Positions 35,606 to 48,899 of a stretch of DNA of 64,000 nt are shown here, piece after piece. Source of the stretch: Liolophura sinensis (lineage: Eukaryota > Mollusca > Polyplacophora > Chitonida > Chitonidae); the NCBI RefSeq assembly GCF_032854445.1, contig NC_088298.1:16947976-17011975 (forward strand), given 5' to 3'. Position numbers and translations under genes: made by a program. Within the stretch, counting starts at the first letter, position 1. Each line of letters opens with the position of its first letter. The notes under the pieces are model-generated. The model saw nothing but the letters and a program-made list of their open reading frames with translations. It searched no databases and was not told where the DNA came from.

Positions 35606-35959
35606 CAGATAAAGAAATAAATGTTTTGTCTTGCAAATTATGCCACGGTATTATATGAAGGAAAGGGTAACACGTACCGCGGTAGTGGCACACCCCATGG
35701 TGTGGATAGGTCGGGCCCCTTCTCCAATTACTGTCTCAGCATAGCACACCTTAGAAAGGAAGACAACTCTGAGGTCAGCTACATACATTATATTCTCCAT
35801 TATTATATAACAGATTGTCCATTACCTATGATCCCTTTAGCAACAATTAATAATTTTAATTCTAACAAATGAAAGTTGTAAATCTCTCTCAGAGAAGCCA
35901 CTGTGAACATATATTCAGATATGTCGTCCGTTACCCAACAAGAAGACAGAATTCTGGGA

Positions 35960-36009
35960 AATCCTCTTACGTCACCGGCAAGTGTGACAATCCTCTTACG
36001 TCACCGGCA
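35960..36009 (+). repeat. Direct repeat with CRE-like TTACGTCA
   Basis: ATCCTCTTACGTCACCGGCA occurs twice, 29 bp apart. Confidence 0.7.
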
Positions 36010-36904
36010 GCGGCAGTAGACACGAACTGACAGGTGAACACGGAGAGCATTGAAAGTTATGCAGTATTACCTCCAAGAGCTCAGGATTCAGCTAGCCCAA
36101 AATGGCTGCCCAAAATGTATTTGCATCTATGTATATGTCTTCACCATTACACGCTCAAAACTTAAATATAAATCCTCAATGTGATCATCAGAAACCCTGA
36201 AAATTCCGATTTTTGTTTTGGAGAGACAAACGTTTTTGAGAGTTGTCTTTATTTTTAACCATTTTTTTCTGTCAAATTGTGAAGTTTTGAATGTGAGAGA
36301 TCTCACCTCGTTATCCGCGCACAGCTGGATTCCGAAACAATCTCTAGGATCCGCTTTGTCACGACAGCTGTAACACGCTAAATCTGTGCAGCATAAACAT
36401 GTTTATGAAAAGCATTATTACTGACAAACCGAAATGACATTCTAAGTTATGAACGAAGTTGAGATTCTCAGGTCAGAGATCAGGTATGAGAACTTGCTTA
36501 AAAGAAGCTGAATGTCCACAGACGAGAGAGATCGGGTGTTCAATCCCAGTCTTGGCTTGCTGAAGCTTGATTTCAAGAGAGAATGCTTGTTAGGTAAAAA
36601 TCAAGGGTTTACTTCTAACGACCTATAAAACTGATTATTAAGGAGTGAGCGAAAAATTCTTCAGCTCGGTAATAAAATATCTAGTGGAATGAATAACAAG
36701 GTAAACAAGTCAGCTGCTGCCCGCAGCCATTGAGACTGGACCTACCGACTGTGCTGAAACAGGCATTCAGATTGCAGAGATCCTGAAGGCAGCAATGGTG
36801 GCACACGTGGACCACGATCCCGTTTGACAGGAACCGCTTTGGTCGGGAACATTCCTGGAACAGTGATGTACTGGACAACAAGTTGCACTCAAAAACTTAA
36901 TATG

Positions 36905-37115
36905 TTATATTTAACAGAAAGTCTGTCGTCTGAGGGATGCTAGAATGTATTCTCTAATAATATTCTGTAAGTGTAATATAATCTTTATGCCAAAACAATA
37001 GAATATATGTGTTATATTCAAAATAGTCTGCTGCAATAGCAGAATTCATTCTGGCATTACTCAGACAACAGACGTCCTGTTAAATTTAACAGATTTATTT
37101 TTGTGTGTGTGTTAT
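36905..37115. mobile_element. MITE-A copy
   Basis: Palindromic copy in the left-only segment, with TAACAGAAAGTCTGT and GACGTCCTGTTAAATTTAAC ends. Confidence 0.6.
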
Positions 37116-37149
37116 GTTTTCGTTTAAGTTTGCTGTCAGTTACTTGTTA

Positions 37150-37345
37150 TTTCGTTTGAGTTTGAAATCATTGTGGGACTGCCTCACTGGAACGCCGTGA
37201 CAAAGGCACACGACACCCCACCCAGCAATATTATATTGTCATCGGACCTAACCAGCCCATGTACATGAGTGTGTTGTGTCAAGATTACTGATGTTAGTCT
37301 CAAGTATAACTAGGATCGGGATTGAACCAAGGATGTACCGTTCAC
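37150..37345 (+). mobile_element. SINE-related fragment
   Basis: GCCTCACTGGAACGCCGTG, AAGGCACACGACACCCCACC and GATCGGGATTGAACCAAGG resemble SINE middle and B-box parts. Confidence 0.4.
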
Positions 37346-37369
37346 GATACAGATATTTTTACCATTAAA

Positions 37370-37417
37370 ATGTCGGTATCGCGAGCAGTGTTAATTGCGC
37401 TCTTAATTGCGCTCACA
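37370..37417 (+). CDS. Candidate orphan signal-peptide exon
   Basis: ATG opens MSVSRAVLIALLIALTVNAA, a textbook signal peptide, with ACA|GTAAAT as a possible donor. It runs into a degenerate SINE. It lies in the left-only segment, with no partner exon recognised. Confidence 0.25.
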
Positions 37418-37499
37418 GTAAATGCAGCAAAATTAAGTCATACTTTGTCTTTTATGAATGATATCAAACTCTTTATTTTTTTTTCACGTGACCAAAGCT

Positions 37500-37640
37500 C
37501 TTTTAGGTCATTCATGGAAGGTCTGTTAGCAATCTGCTGATAATCGTGTGTTTTCTACCAGCACAATATTGGCTGCTGCCGTGCAAGTGAAATACTTGAC
37601 TAAGGCGTAAACCTTTCAAAATAAATAAAATAAATCAAAG
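37500..37640 (+). mobile_element. SINE-A, degenerate
   Basis: GGAAGGTCTGTTAGCAATC, then GGCTGCTGCCGTGCAAGTG. Confidence 0.55.
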
Positions 37641-39861
37641 CTCTGCTGAACTTTAACCGGAATTATTAAGTGATCTACAATGACGGGTCAGCTCACACCT
37701 GGATCAAATGTATTCAAGTTATAAATATCTATTAAAAATACGATAAATGATGAATTACTGTAGAATAAAACGTTCTGGTAGCCAATTCCTTTCAGTTGAG
37801 ACGGCATTCATGATGTGGTTGTTAATGGCCATGATGTTTTGGCTTTCCTTTAAATGGTACAGTTTGGAAAGGCACCTTGCGATCGTACATGGGTCGCTTA
37901 TTCTTGTATTACTTTTGTATAACATTTAATCTAAGCGTCAAGTCTAGCATTTGTATACCACTCGTGAACCACGAAAAAGGTATTCCAAGTATATAATCGC
38001 AGGACCTGTTTGCAAAACAACACAAGCCACCAGTTTTCAAAGGAAATAAGAAGTACATAAAGTTGGTAGCGTTTAACACTAACCAAAAATAAAAGAAAAA
38101 AGTGACGAAGCACCGAGACAAACATAGTACCTGATTCTTTTTGCAGCCGAAATTGAAAATCCTTGTTCCGTTTTCGGCCAGAAGTTCTTCCGAGAAACAG
38201 CTCTGTGAGTGAAAAGTACACGATTAACAACAAATCGAAAGTCTGATTTGAAAAGACTCTTAAAGTCATCATGGAATTCTATAGCAATACATCACATGTG
38301 ACATGCATAACACGGAACACACCGGGCACTGAAACAAATAGTTCAAACCTTGATTAAATGATACGTATTAGTGGCTTGTCACAAGCTCGCCATCAGCCCA
38401 CCATATATAAAGCATTATTCATTTATAAAATGGCGGTCAGTTTTATGGGTGAAGGAAAACCTCCTGACAAGTTAGTGTGACGTATACGTACACATGTGCA
38501 CGTAATGCATGCTGAGAAGAACATTTGGACTTCAACGATCGTAAAACTGAGCAAAACACCATACGACCATTTGTCACCAACGGAAACAAGGCTCATATGA
38601 AAACAGAAGTAACAAGTTTCCTGTTCAAGACATATAAAATAATGAGATTGTAAGCTTTTTTGAGACTATCAGTTGCATATGGATGAAGTGAGGAGTTTAG
38701 CACAAATTCCTACATCAGGCCACGCCCATTTCATTATCCTACTCAACACAGCCATGGCACGCTATCATGACATGCCTTGACAATTGTCGTCAGTTTTGAA
38801 ACTATTATTGGGTTGATTGCACAGGTATCTGGTGGCATATATAAGGTAATACTGGAATGCAAATGTCTGAAATGTCTCGGGTTCCCAGGAAGCACGAGCA
38901 ATCCACGTGTCATAATGTTTGAATTGAAAAAGCTTGGAGATGCCCTAATTGGGTCACGGTGACATTATTACACCGTCAAATACAATGTGCAAGTAAGTAT
39001 ATCACGCCGTTAAATGTGTCAGCATTCTGAACTAACTTGATGAGGTTAACTTGATAAATTTTTAAACTGATTTGAATGAAAAAAAATCCAAATTCCAAAA
39101 ATTTGTATACAACTTTAAATACATGTCTGTAAACGTTATGAATGGAGTCAATGGGACTTTCATATTTCAGGATATGATTCTGCATTCAAAAAAAATACCA
39201 TCATAGAACAACATCTGTATTAGTTATATCGCACCGAAACAACCGACCAATCGGAATGAAAGGAGTCATTACGTATGCAAAACTTATGCGAGGATCTAGT
39301 ATGATTTTTCATATTACAATAAGTTTAAACAAAATAACGTGCAGTCAACAATTTTATTGAAATCCAACAACGTTTTCAGAAGTTATTGCATTGAAACAAA
39401 TGAGCTATCACAATGGAGAGAATCGTTAGATATGCAAAACATACAACGTACGCAGTTTGAGGTAACACAAACTCAACCCACACACAACGTTTTCTACATC
39501 ACACAACATTTGAATCAGTTATTGTAAGTTAACAAATGATCACTTAGTGGCATTATACTCGTTAAATGTATCCAGAGGATTTTCGAATTTTAGCTGTAGT
39601 TACAAAAGACTATCCTGTACACAAAACTGTGCCTACATTCACTGAGACGATGACATCAACATTTTCCTCAAAGTACGTCAAGTACGTAATTTCTGTAAAA
39701 CATGACATTGAGCAAGTGCCACGTTCCAATTGGAGTAGTACAATTCTGCATGTGAGTGGTGGATTGGTGAAAACACCACACCCGGCGTGAAACGTACGTC
39801 TCTCATTTAACTTATGTTATTATCTTGTTCTGCAAGCACTAGTGTAAATACTGTATATTTA

Positions 39862-40100
39862 AAAAAAATAATCTGTTAATTTTAACAGAAAGCCTGAGTG
39901 ATGCTATAGAATGTATTCTGCTGAGATTATTCTGTTAAATATGACACACATATTCTATTATTTCAACACAAAGATTCTATTATACTAACATAAAATTATG
40001 TTGGATATAACACAGTAGTATGTTTTAATAACAGAATATTAAACATCATTCAAACAGCAGACTTTCTCTTAAACTTAACGCAATAATTTTTTGAGTGTAG
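39862..40100. mobile_element. MITE-A copy in spacer
   Basis: Complete-looking copy with AATCTGTTAATTTTAACAGA at its left end and TTTTTTGAGTG at the right. Confidence 0.65.
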
Positions 40101-40300
40101 TAAATCTTGGCGTATGACTTTTACGACTTATTTTTTATTGATATGTTGAAAATCTTATTACGATCGGTGGAATACTCCTAAGTTGCGATAAACTCTAGTC
40201 ATATATTCATTAATTCATTCATTTCCTGGCCTACAAAGCAAATGTCGCACATAGTGATAAGATAAGGAACATGCTCCTGAAATATGAGTGGACAAATTAC

Positions 40301-40386
40301 CTCCCCATTCCAGCACTCTTTGACAGTCCGGCAGGTGGCAGGGTTCACGATATTGTTACATGACAAGCATCTGGGTCCGGACCCGT
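40301..40386 (-). CDS. Candidate Cys-rich exon in palindrome spacer
   Basis: Acceptor TTTTTTCAG, then DGSGPRCLSCNNIVNPATC and RTVKECWNGE, then donor GAG|GTAATT. C-x2-C and spaced Cys followed by GE recall short Cys-rich (Ly6/uPAR-like or similar) extracellular modules. It enters in phase 1 like EGF-gene exons but leaves in phase 0. The parent gene is not identified; an upstream hydrophobic stretch with a GTAAGC donor near 42.20 kb lacks an in-frame Met. Confidence 0.35.
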
Positions 40387-40459
40387 CTGAAAAAATTGAT
40401 AAATGAATAAATGTCAACAAATATAATCCGATCATAGAGGAGTCAATCTGTTTTTACCA

Positions 40460-40880
40460 TCACGGTCATACTAAGCCGAATATATATTTCATGGTTTCTT
40501 CAGTCGCATAAATCATGGGGAATATATATTTTGTGGTTTCGTCTATAATAAACATAAATCTAGTGACGCATTTGGTGGTTTCCTCTAAAATATAATCCAA
40601 GTGGAATATATGGGGGTTCCTTTACAGAAAAACTCAGGAGGAATATACATTGGGTGATTTTCTCTATTACATCATTTTGAGGGAAACATATTTAGTTGTC
40701 TTCCCAAAAGTGTAATTTAGATAGTGGTTATTTGGTGGTTTCCTCAACAAATATAATTTAAGTGGCATCTATATGTGGGGGTTTCCTGTACAGCAATATT
40801 TAGGTGAAATACACATTTATTGGTTTTCCTTGAGGCTTAAAAATGCAGGAGGTTTCCTTTACAGGATACTCCTTGTAAGC
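40460..40880 (+). repeat. Degenerate 50-60-bp minisatellite in spacer
   Basis: Recurring GGTGGTTTCCTC, GGAATATAT and TATAATTTAAGTGG words. The pattern fades towards 41.13 kb. Confidence 0.6.
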
Positions 40881-41561
40881 ATTGGAGAGGAAATCTCTAA
40901 GTCATGTTCAAAACGGGCAATACGCCTTCAATTTTTTCACCTTTGGCATTATTTACTGAAATACAGGACATTAAAACTCATAATGTTAATTACAGCTGCT
41001 GAAGATTCACATTCAGTGGCTCCCTCCATAGAATAGCTTACTTGAGTTTAGGACACGACATTTTTTTATTGATAATCACATCCGTTAAAAAGCTCATTTA
41101 CTGGTTTCCTCAGTAGCATAACTTTCTTGGGAACTGGAAAAACGTGTAATGCTAATTATAACTTGTCCACAAGAAAGGGGATATCACTTTTAAGTTAAAA
41201 GTTTGACATGATTTGTTGCTTCCATTACAGTATGCCAGACTTTGGGCTTGTTTACCTTACATTGTGACAAATTGCACCCGATTGGCCGAGTGATGGACTA
41301 TATGACTGTATGATTTGTTGGTCAGATAATGAATGCTTTGTTTCTGATGAAGTATACAAATATACTGATCCGTCAGTATCTAAAGAGCATCAGAAAACAA
41401 ATATTAAAGTAAATAATTATGGTTGAACTCCGAACATATATGGTGGCATATTTTCTCCTGTGATCTATACGTACATGTAGGGTCGATCGGGCAACAGTCA
41501 TTTCAGCCAAAAATATGACTACTTTTGCAATCGTGAATAATATTCCGAGACATACATTAGA

Positions 41562-41855
41562 GTGAGTGAGTGCTTGGGGTTTAACGTCGTGCTCAACAAT
41601 TTTTCAGCCTTATGACGACGAAGGAATCCTTCGGGTGTATGTATTGTACCTCCTTGTTGCAGGATGGATTTCCACCGCTCTTTTATCTAGTGCTGCTTCA
41701 CCGAGACGACTTCACAGAAGGCAACCAGTCGTTGCACTGTACCCATTATGCTGAACGCCAAGCACATAAAGTCTTAGGTGTGACTCGACCCAGGATTGAT
41801 CCTGGATCTATCAAACGGACGCTCTACCAACTGTGCTGTCCGGGCCGGTAACATA
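41562..41855 (-). mobile_element. SINE-B, full length, in spacer
   Basis: GTGAGTGCTTGGGGTTTAAC at the tail end, then the middle region, then tRNA-like AGGATTGATCCTGG and a head ending CGGGCCGG. Confidence 0.7.
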
Positions 41856-43107
41856 CATTAGATAAAATAACTATTCCTTTCATCACAAAACAGAAACCAG
41901 TCAAATCATTTTCACACTATAGAAACAGCTACATCATAACCGCGACACAAAGACCAAGTCCACTTTTACCAACCCTCCGTCCACCAACCGCGCCTCTGGC
42001 ATACATAATATATGGTAATATACATACAAATTAAACTGCATTGCTTTGCTTTTTTACTCCAAACTTTTTGTGTAAATATCCAATGTTTCCATCCCACTCA
42101 ATAGATGTTTTCTTCTCCATTTATTATTTTTTTGATTTTTTGAACATTTGATTTTTAGTTTATGTAGGGATCGACTGGTTTGCTTGTGACATCAGCTTAC
42201 CTGTTTGCGCAAATGTTGTAACTCCTAGATGGACGAATATGACTGGAAATACAAAGCAGAAAAGACAGCAGGTTTTGAAGATTGGACTGACTAACTTTAT
42301 CAACCAAACCTAAAATACAAAGCATGTCTATAGATATATACATATGTATATATCTGGGTCATCTGATAAAAAGATAGCGTGAAATTTAAAAAAAACAGCT
42401 CTTGCAATATGTGGGGACACGACCATATGGACTATCTACCGTGTATGATATGGTGAAATACCCTAACACCAAAACAAAAACATAAACAGTTTTCGTGGAA
42501 CATTTTCGCCAGTGTACATTTCCCGATTCTATATAAATTTGCCTTACTGTGTGACCCATACATTGGTTAAAATTAGCTATGTCCAGATCCACACGGAGAC
42601 GTACCTGTTACTATTGCTGAGATCAAAGACATACTCCCTGTGCTTGCCAGTGTGGAGCTAAAATTTATTCACCGCCGCATAACGTAGTAATCGTGACATG
42701 TAGTTCCGGGAAAAAGTTAGATTGCATAAGGAGGTTTCGTTTATTTCTCAAAAGATTTCGCAATCCTCCCACTAACTGAAGGCACAGAATGCTTGTGAGT
42801 CATTATACAAGCAAGAGGGTGTAATTTTTTCTTGTGAGAACTAAAATGTGTACATGTGAAGTTTAAATATATCATAGTTGTAGTCTGCGTGCAGCACTTT
42901 TTCTTATAGATCTTATGGACATTTGAAATTTTTAGATTTCAAGTAACTAGCATAGTTAATGAAAGAAAATGAAACATTAACGTTATAGACCTATGGATAT
43001 AAATCTGATTTTTGAACACAAATGGAAACACAGATCTTATAGCTCTAATACTACAATGTGTAATTATCTTCCCTGAAAAAGGGCTCATTTAAACTCACCG
43101 AATACTC

Positions 43108-43235
43108 GAATAGGGCTGCAACCTGCGGATGGTCGTGGGTTTCCCCGGGCTTTGTCCAGTAACCTCCCACGATAATGATGGCCGCCGTCGTATAAGTGGA
43201 ATATCCTTGATTAAACACCAATCAAATAAATAAAT
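43108..43235 (+). mobile_element. SINE-A 3' part
   Basis: CAACCTGCGGATGGTCGTGG to CACCAATCAAATAAATAAAT. Confidence 0.75.
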
Positions 43236-43809
43236 ACATGTACTCGAATATTAAAGGGAACTTTAGTATGGCCATGTTTAACGTTTAAGAAATTTCCTAT
43301 GCTCCGAAGACCAGGTCGTTGTAATGCTACTTTAAAATTAAGTTTGCCAAATAACTCATTTATCAAAACCATACAAAGCAGAGTACAAGAGACAACTGAT
43401 ACAAGGCGGTAAATGATTCAATATTTCGATCCTATTTCAACTATTTTAGGGAAGAGATATTATTGATTTTTTAATTTTTTTTTTATTAATTCATGAAAAT
43501 AGTTAAAATAAAGCGAATAATATTATGTCGAATCATGCATTGAATTTTGCCGCATAACTTTGTAAAGCGAATTATTGATGGAACACAAATGTTCAAACAG
43601 CGTGCGTTGTTAAAATGTGTATTTCTAAGGTCACAGCATCAGCTGTGATAACGTGCTTCAAATTTTAACTTATCAGAAACAGTCGTGTGGGAATCAGTTT
43701 TAGAGGCTGGAGGGGAAGGGGAGGGGGGCTCTCGCTGACTCATTTAAGTCATTCAAAACGTGGGTCTTAATGTAGCCGACAGATCTTGACACACGCCTTT
43801 TCTTCAGAG

Positions 43810-44062
43810 GTTTTACTTATTTATTTATTTATTTATTTATCTGATTGGTGTTCTACGCCGTACTCAGGAATATTTCACTTATAGAAGGGCGGCCAGCATT
43901 ATGGAGGGAGGAAACCGTGCAGAGCTCGGGGAAAACCCACGACCATCCGCAAGCTGCTGAGAGACCTTCCCACTTACGGCCAGAGAGAAAGCCAACATGC
44001 GCTGGACTTGAACTCACAGCGACCGCATTGGTGAAAGGCCCCTGGGTCATTACGCTGGCAGA
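43810..44062 (-). mobile_element. SINE-A in spacer
   Basis: Near-complete reverse copy from a TTTATTTATTTATTT tail to a head fragment. Confidence 0.8.
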
Positions 44063-45619
44063 GGTTTTACATCAGGAAGTTTGTCACGTACCTGGTGAAG
44101 GCCAGTGATTTTCTCCGGGCATGTCGATTTCCTCTGCCTATGTTAATCTCATAAGGACATCTTGTTCTGGTGAAATATTCCCCGTTCACAATTTTAGACA
44201 TATTACAAATACAACACTACACCTAAAGCATACATCTATTGATAAGGCATCAAACCCAGATTTTGAAGAAATGAATATAATGATTTTAATTGGTCATTTC
44301 TTAACGCACAATAACTGTTTCAAATATTATGTGATGGAGAAAACGTTGTGTGTGTGTGTTGAGCTTGTGTTACCTCAGCTGCATACGTTGTAGGTTTTAC
44401 CTATCTAACGATTCCCTTCATTGTGATCACACATTTGATTCAATATAAAACAACTTCTAACAACGTTGTTAAATTTCGATAAAATTGTTGACTGCATGTT
44501 AGTTTTGTCTAAACTCATTGTTATATGCAAAATCATATTGTTAGTATTGACTTCTTCACTCATACATAATGGCTTCTTAACTCTAATTGGTTGTTTGTTT
44601 CTGTACGATATAACTACCTGAGATTTTCTTCGATGATTTTTTTTTGTATGTAGATTCTGATCGTGATCAATGAAATACGAAAGTCCCCTTGATCCATGCA
44701 TAGCTTTTACATACTTACTGATGGATGTAAATTCTTTCAATTAGCTTTGCTTTCAATCAAATCAGTATAGAAATTTATCAAGTTAACCTCATCACGTTAG
44801 TTCAGAATGCTGACACATTTAACGGCGTGATATACTTACTGTTACATTGTATTTGACGGTGTGATGATGTCACCGTGACCCAATTAGGGCAGCTCCAAGT
44901 TTTTGGAATCCAAACATTACGGCACGTGGATATGACACCTGTGCCGTCAACCAAATGATAGTTTCAAAAATGACAATTGTCAACGGACGTCATGGTAGCG
45001 TGCCACTTCCATGGCTGTCTTGGGTAAGATTATAGAATGGGCGTGGTCTGACTTACGAATTTGTGCTAAACTCCTCACTTCATCCATATAGTACTGATAC
45101 TCTGCAAAAACGTTTACACTCTCATTATTGTGTAGGTCTTGAACAGGAAACTAGATACTACCGCTTTCATACGGGGCCTGGTTTCATAGGGGCGTTGACC
45201 ACCAATGGTTGGGTAGTGGTTTGCTCAGATTTGCGATCGTTCAAGCCCACATGTCCTTCTCAGGATGCATGACGTGTGCATCTGTAGTATACGTCACACT
45301 AACTCGTCAACAGGTTTTTCGTCACCAATGAAACTGACCGCCATTTCATAAATGAATAATGATTTACATATTTTATGATGATAAGCAACAATAAATCAAC
45401 AGTCCATACTTAGATAAAAGCATGTAAAATTGCAGGCCATTCTTGCAAGTATGCTAAGGGTGGGCTAATGGCGAGCTTGTGACAAGCCACTGATACGTAT
45501 CATGTAATCAAGGTTTGAACTATTTGTTTCAGTGCCAAGTGAGCAGCGTGCAGTGTGTTCCGTGTTGTGCATTTCACATCTGATGTATTGCTTTAGAATT
45601 CCATGTCACATAACTTTTC

Positions 45620-45700
45620 TCCAGTTTTCTCTCACCATAATGCTGCCCGCCACCGTATAAATAATTAGTCTTTAACACGGTGTTTCACACCGATCAAATC
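45620..45700 (+). mobile_element. SINE-A tail fragment
   Basis: CTCACCATAATGCTGCCCGC to ACCGATCAAATC, in the short right-only interval facing the left-only 4.4 kb. Confidence 0.6.
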
Positions 45701-45894
45701 TATAAATAATCAATGTTTACAGTACCATCCAAATGAATCATATCCTAAGCAACAATATAGTGTTTATTACAACTCTTCCTAACCGGCGGCAAACAATATT
45801 AAAAAGTACCGTGGATTCTTTTTTTACTCTTTTTTTGGATTTATATATTTTTAATTGATTTTCGCCCAGTTGAGGATTGGTTTTTATTCTGAGT

Positions 45895-46095
45895 GTGAAT
45901 TATGTTCAACCTGTTAGTAGAAAAAAGATTTCAACCTTCAACCTGGGTAGGAAAATTTTAACTCGAGTAGAACATGAATTTTAACATAGGTAGAAATTAA
46001 TTTTAACCTGGGTAAAAAATAATTTTAAGTCGGGTAGAAAGTAATTTCAGCCTTGGTTCAACGAATTTCGACCTGGGTGGAATTTCAATTACAAT
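45895..46095 (-). repeat. Same minisatellite, right arm
   Basis: Reverse-complement units AATTTTAACCTGGGTAGAA. Confidence 0.7.
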
Positions 46096-47179
46096 GAAAT
46101 ATACTATAGATCTAAAAAATAACTAATTGGCGCTTACCAGCCACCGTAAATGTCATGCATTATGCTTATTTTACCCTCAGCTCTGTGGTCTCGTACCTCA
46201 GTCTTCACTCATCTCCAGACGTGATGTTCGTCTTTGTCAGAGGTGTTGTTCCTCTCAGGGGTGCAATCTGAACATCTGTACCAAATAACAGACCTAGGCG
46301 GAGACAGGAGCCTTTGTGCCAGGACATTGTACTCAACATTACCAGCACACATTGTTACTGATGACATTTATATGATTTCTTCCTATAGGTTGTTTTGGGA
46401 CTTTTCCTGTGAAGTTTATCTCGCTGATTAGGATTACGAAAGCTGCATATTTAATTGATTGACTGACTCGTTGTTGTTGAAAGCCATTGTCAAGAATTAT
46501 TCACTTCTCCCCTCACCATCGAGCTCAGCGTTATTGATGGAGGCGGAAGGAGATCCCGTTTCTCACACTACAGCCACTCGCGAGCGATACTACGTGGTTG
46601 TCTTAATCAGCTAGTGAAATTATGGTTTCTAGCTTCAAAAAGGCAAGTGAATGAATGAATGACTATGGCGTAACGCCACATCGGCATTCCTTCAGCCATA
46701 TAAAACATCAAAAACGAATGTTCGAAGATGTTTACAACCAGATAAGAAAATCAAAACATTTGAAGCTCAAAGACCACAGCCAATGAAAACAAAGTTTTTG
46801 ATGTGGCTGAGTGATATTCTGACTTGGTTAATACCCTCAATTCCATAAAATCAAGTTAACTGGTCAATGTTAAGTGTTAACCGATAAAAGCCCCTTTTAG
46901 AAATGTGGACTACTTTTATGCAAAATAACAGACCATGACTTTGCTACTCTTATAGTCATGACCTCGGCATTTCCTTTTTATGGTAATTGGTCCCACGCCT
47001 TGTATTTCTTATTTCCTACGTGTGCAAGACTTAGTCGTAAAACATTGTTAGTATCGTGGTTTTGAGATTTGGAGGACAGAAGATACTGGTTTATCTGTAA
47101 TTGTGAATTCAGTGATTTTGGGCGTCAAACACCAAATACACAAATGTAATCCACCTGTACACCGACATCCGTGTTTATA

Positions 47180-47310
47180 TTGATTGATTTATTTGATCGA
47201 TTGGTGTTTTGCTCCGTAGGCCTCCTCAACAACATTTCATTCATACGACAACATTATGGTGGGAGGAAACCGAGCAGAACCCGGGAGGAAACCCACGGCC
47301 ATCTGCAGGT
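47180..47310 (-). mobile_element. SINE-A 3' part, right arm
   Basis: Counterpart of 32240-32375. Confidence 0.7.
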
Positions 47311-47691
47311 TTCTTGCAGTCCGTAGTGTTTATACGTACATGGAGGGAAATCGAGCAGAACTCACGTTACACTACGGAGAATTGACAGGTTCGGTATAAA
47401 CATTCAAAAATGAGGTAGGTAAAGTTGGATATGAACTCATAACAAAATGAAAACACGACACTAGGTGCAAGATATATACAGCACCGTCTGAATTTTGTCT
47501 GAAGAAAAATAACTGTCTTACAGCTCATCGCTGTCGGGTTGTCAAGTCTAAGACAACATCCAGATGATGCTATCACTATCTTGTTCTTTGTGTAGGGCAC
47601 GACTCGGCACTGCTTCTCACTGGTTAGTGGCCAGTCCGGTATCGTACTACCCTTATTACCTCCCGTCTTCTAATGATTTGGGGTCCATTAC

Positions 47692-48063
47692 ATACTCCTT
47701 ATACAGCGCATACGCCGCTCTCTAAAATTCGCTTTACATCACTTCCACCACTGGGAAATTTTGTTCAGAAATGTTGAACAACGCCGAGGTCACTCGTGTC
47801 ACGGTGATGAGGCAGAAAGTGATGTAACAATAGAAACCTTCTGTTCTAACTATACTTTAAACATATGCATTATCTTTACCAAAATCATGCTCAGGAGTAT
47901 TCTAACCAACATATGAAACAATCAACGCGAGCAAACAGTGGTTAGGCTAAGCCTAAACATCGCTGTGTGCGTCGTACAGGCTTGGAAAGTCAAGCTTCTT
48001 GAATGGTGACCTTGATGTAAAGCGAGCATTGACAGCGGCGCATGCGCTGTAAGGAGTATGACT
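47692..48063. mobile_element. MITE-G, right arm
   Basis: Counterpart of 31503-31876. Confidence 0.55.
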
Positions 48064-48899
48064 TCAGTACAGTTGGCCACCATAGCCGTACTGCGACAGT
48101 TTCATTTGCTGAAACATTCTCCTGCAAAGAAATAAATGCAAACTTGTGAATTGCTATGGAGGGCAACTCTTCCTGCCAGGAGCATTACAATGCTATCAGA
48201 CCCATATCAATTTTCCATACGCGATAACGTTTGGTGCTGTAACTCAGTGTCAAACATTCTGTGGGCACTAAGCTTTGGTGCACACATTGCCCGGTCTGTA
48301 GGAAAGCAGCCATAAAAATCTTGACGCGGTTTGACCGGCCAAATTTGAACTTTCTTCCACCAGTACCTGACATGAATATCTAGCAACGCCAAGGTGACAT
48401 CACTCAAAGCCTAATCACAACACAGCACCTGTTGCCCTTTCCCAAAAATTGCGAACTTTCATCCATAAATCTCACACCTACCCAAAACGTAGACAGTTTC
48501 CATTATTTTTTTTAAAGCACTCATATGTCACTAAAAGTGGCCGGCTGGAAGCGAAAGAAGACTCTACGCCCTGATATAAACAAAATTACGGCACTAGCAA
48601 TAGGTTCTATATTCCAAATTATACACGTACCTAAGCGTCTGAGTGCGTGTCTGACTTCGTAGACAGGGAAATTACCTTTGCTTGGTCAGAAATATCGAGG
48701 TTTCTTGTTGGTTGATGCACGACGTTCTTATTTTTTAGGCGTACGGACAAACTTCAGGGCAAGTCAACACTTCTGATACGAATGATAGTGATACATACTG
48801 ATCTATATACTGATTGGCATTTACCTATCATTTATCAGTACTTAACCTGCATGCTAAAGATTCTCTGCCTCGTATTGTAAGATGTTCTGTTGAAATGTT

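Larger units (their letters stand above)
33800..38270 (+). other. Left-only 4.4-kb segment inside the arm
   Basis: Faces only about 250 bp (45.60-45.85 kb) in the right arm. It holds a minisatellite, MITE-C and MITE-A copies, SINE fragments and the CRE-like direct repeat. Either an insertion on the left or a deletion on the right. Confidence 0.65.
16690..39545 (+). repeat. Left arm of giant imperfect palindrome
   Basis: Matches the reverse complement of 44285-64000. Paired blocks by eye: 16.69-16.88 with 63.80-64.00; 18.24-23.4 with 58.6-63.72; 23.6-25.5 with 54.0-58.4 (exon duplications); 25.5-33.8 with 45.85-54.0; 38.27-39.54 with 44.29-45.60 kb. Left-only: about 16.9-18.2 kb, the MITE at 19.08 kb, and 33.8-38.27 kb. 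The arm may start further left, since its partner would be outside the window. Confidence 0.85.
39545..44285. other. Unpaired spacer of the palindrome
   Basis: About 4.7 kb with no inverted partner in the window. Contains MITE-A, a minisatellite, SINE-A and SINE-B copies and the candidate Cys-rich exon. Confidence 0.65.

Noticed and set aside
38430-38480. 16-codon ORF of equal length in both arms (partner 45294-45344)
   Set aside because: MAVSFMGEGKPPDKLV and its diverged partner stay open, but the frame is too short to tell from chance and no splice sites flank it.
40273-40302. 24-bp micro-intron reading GTAATT...TTTCAG after the Cys-rich exon
   Set aside because: Far shorter than spliceable animal introns.
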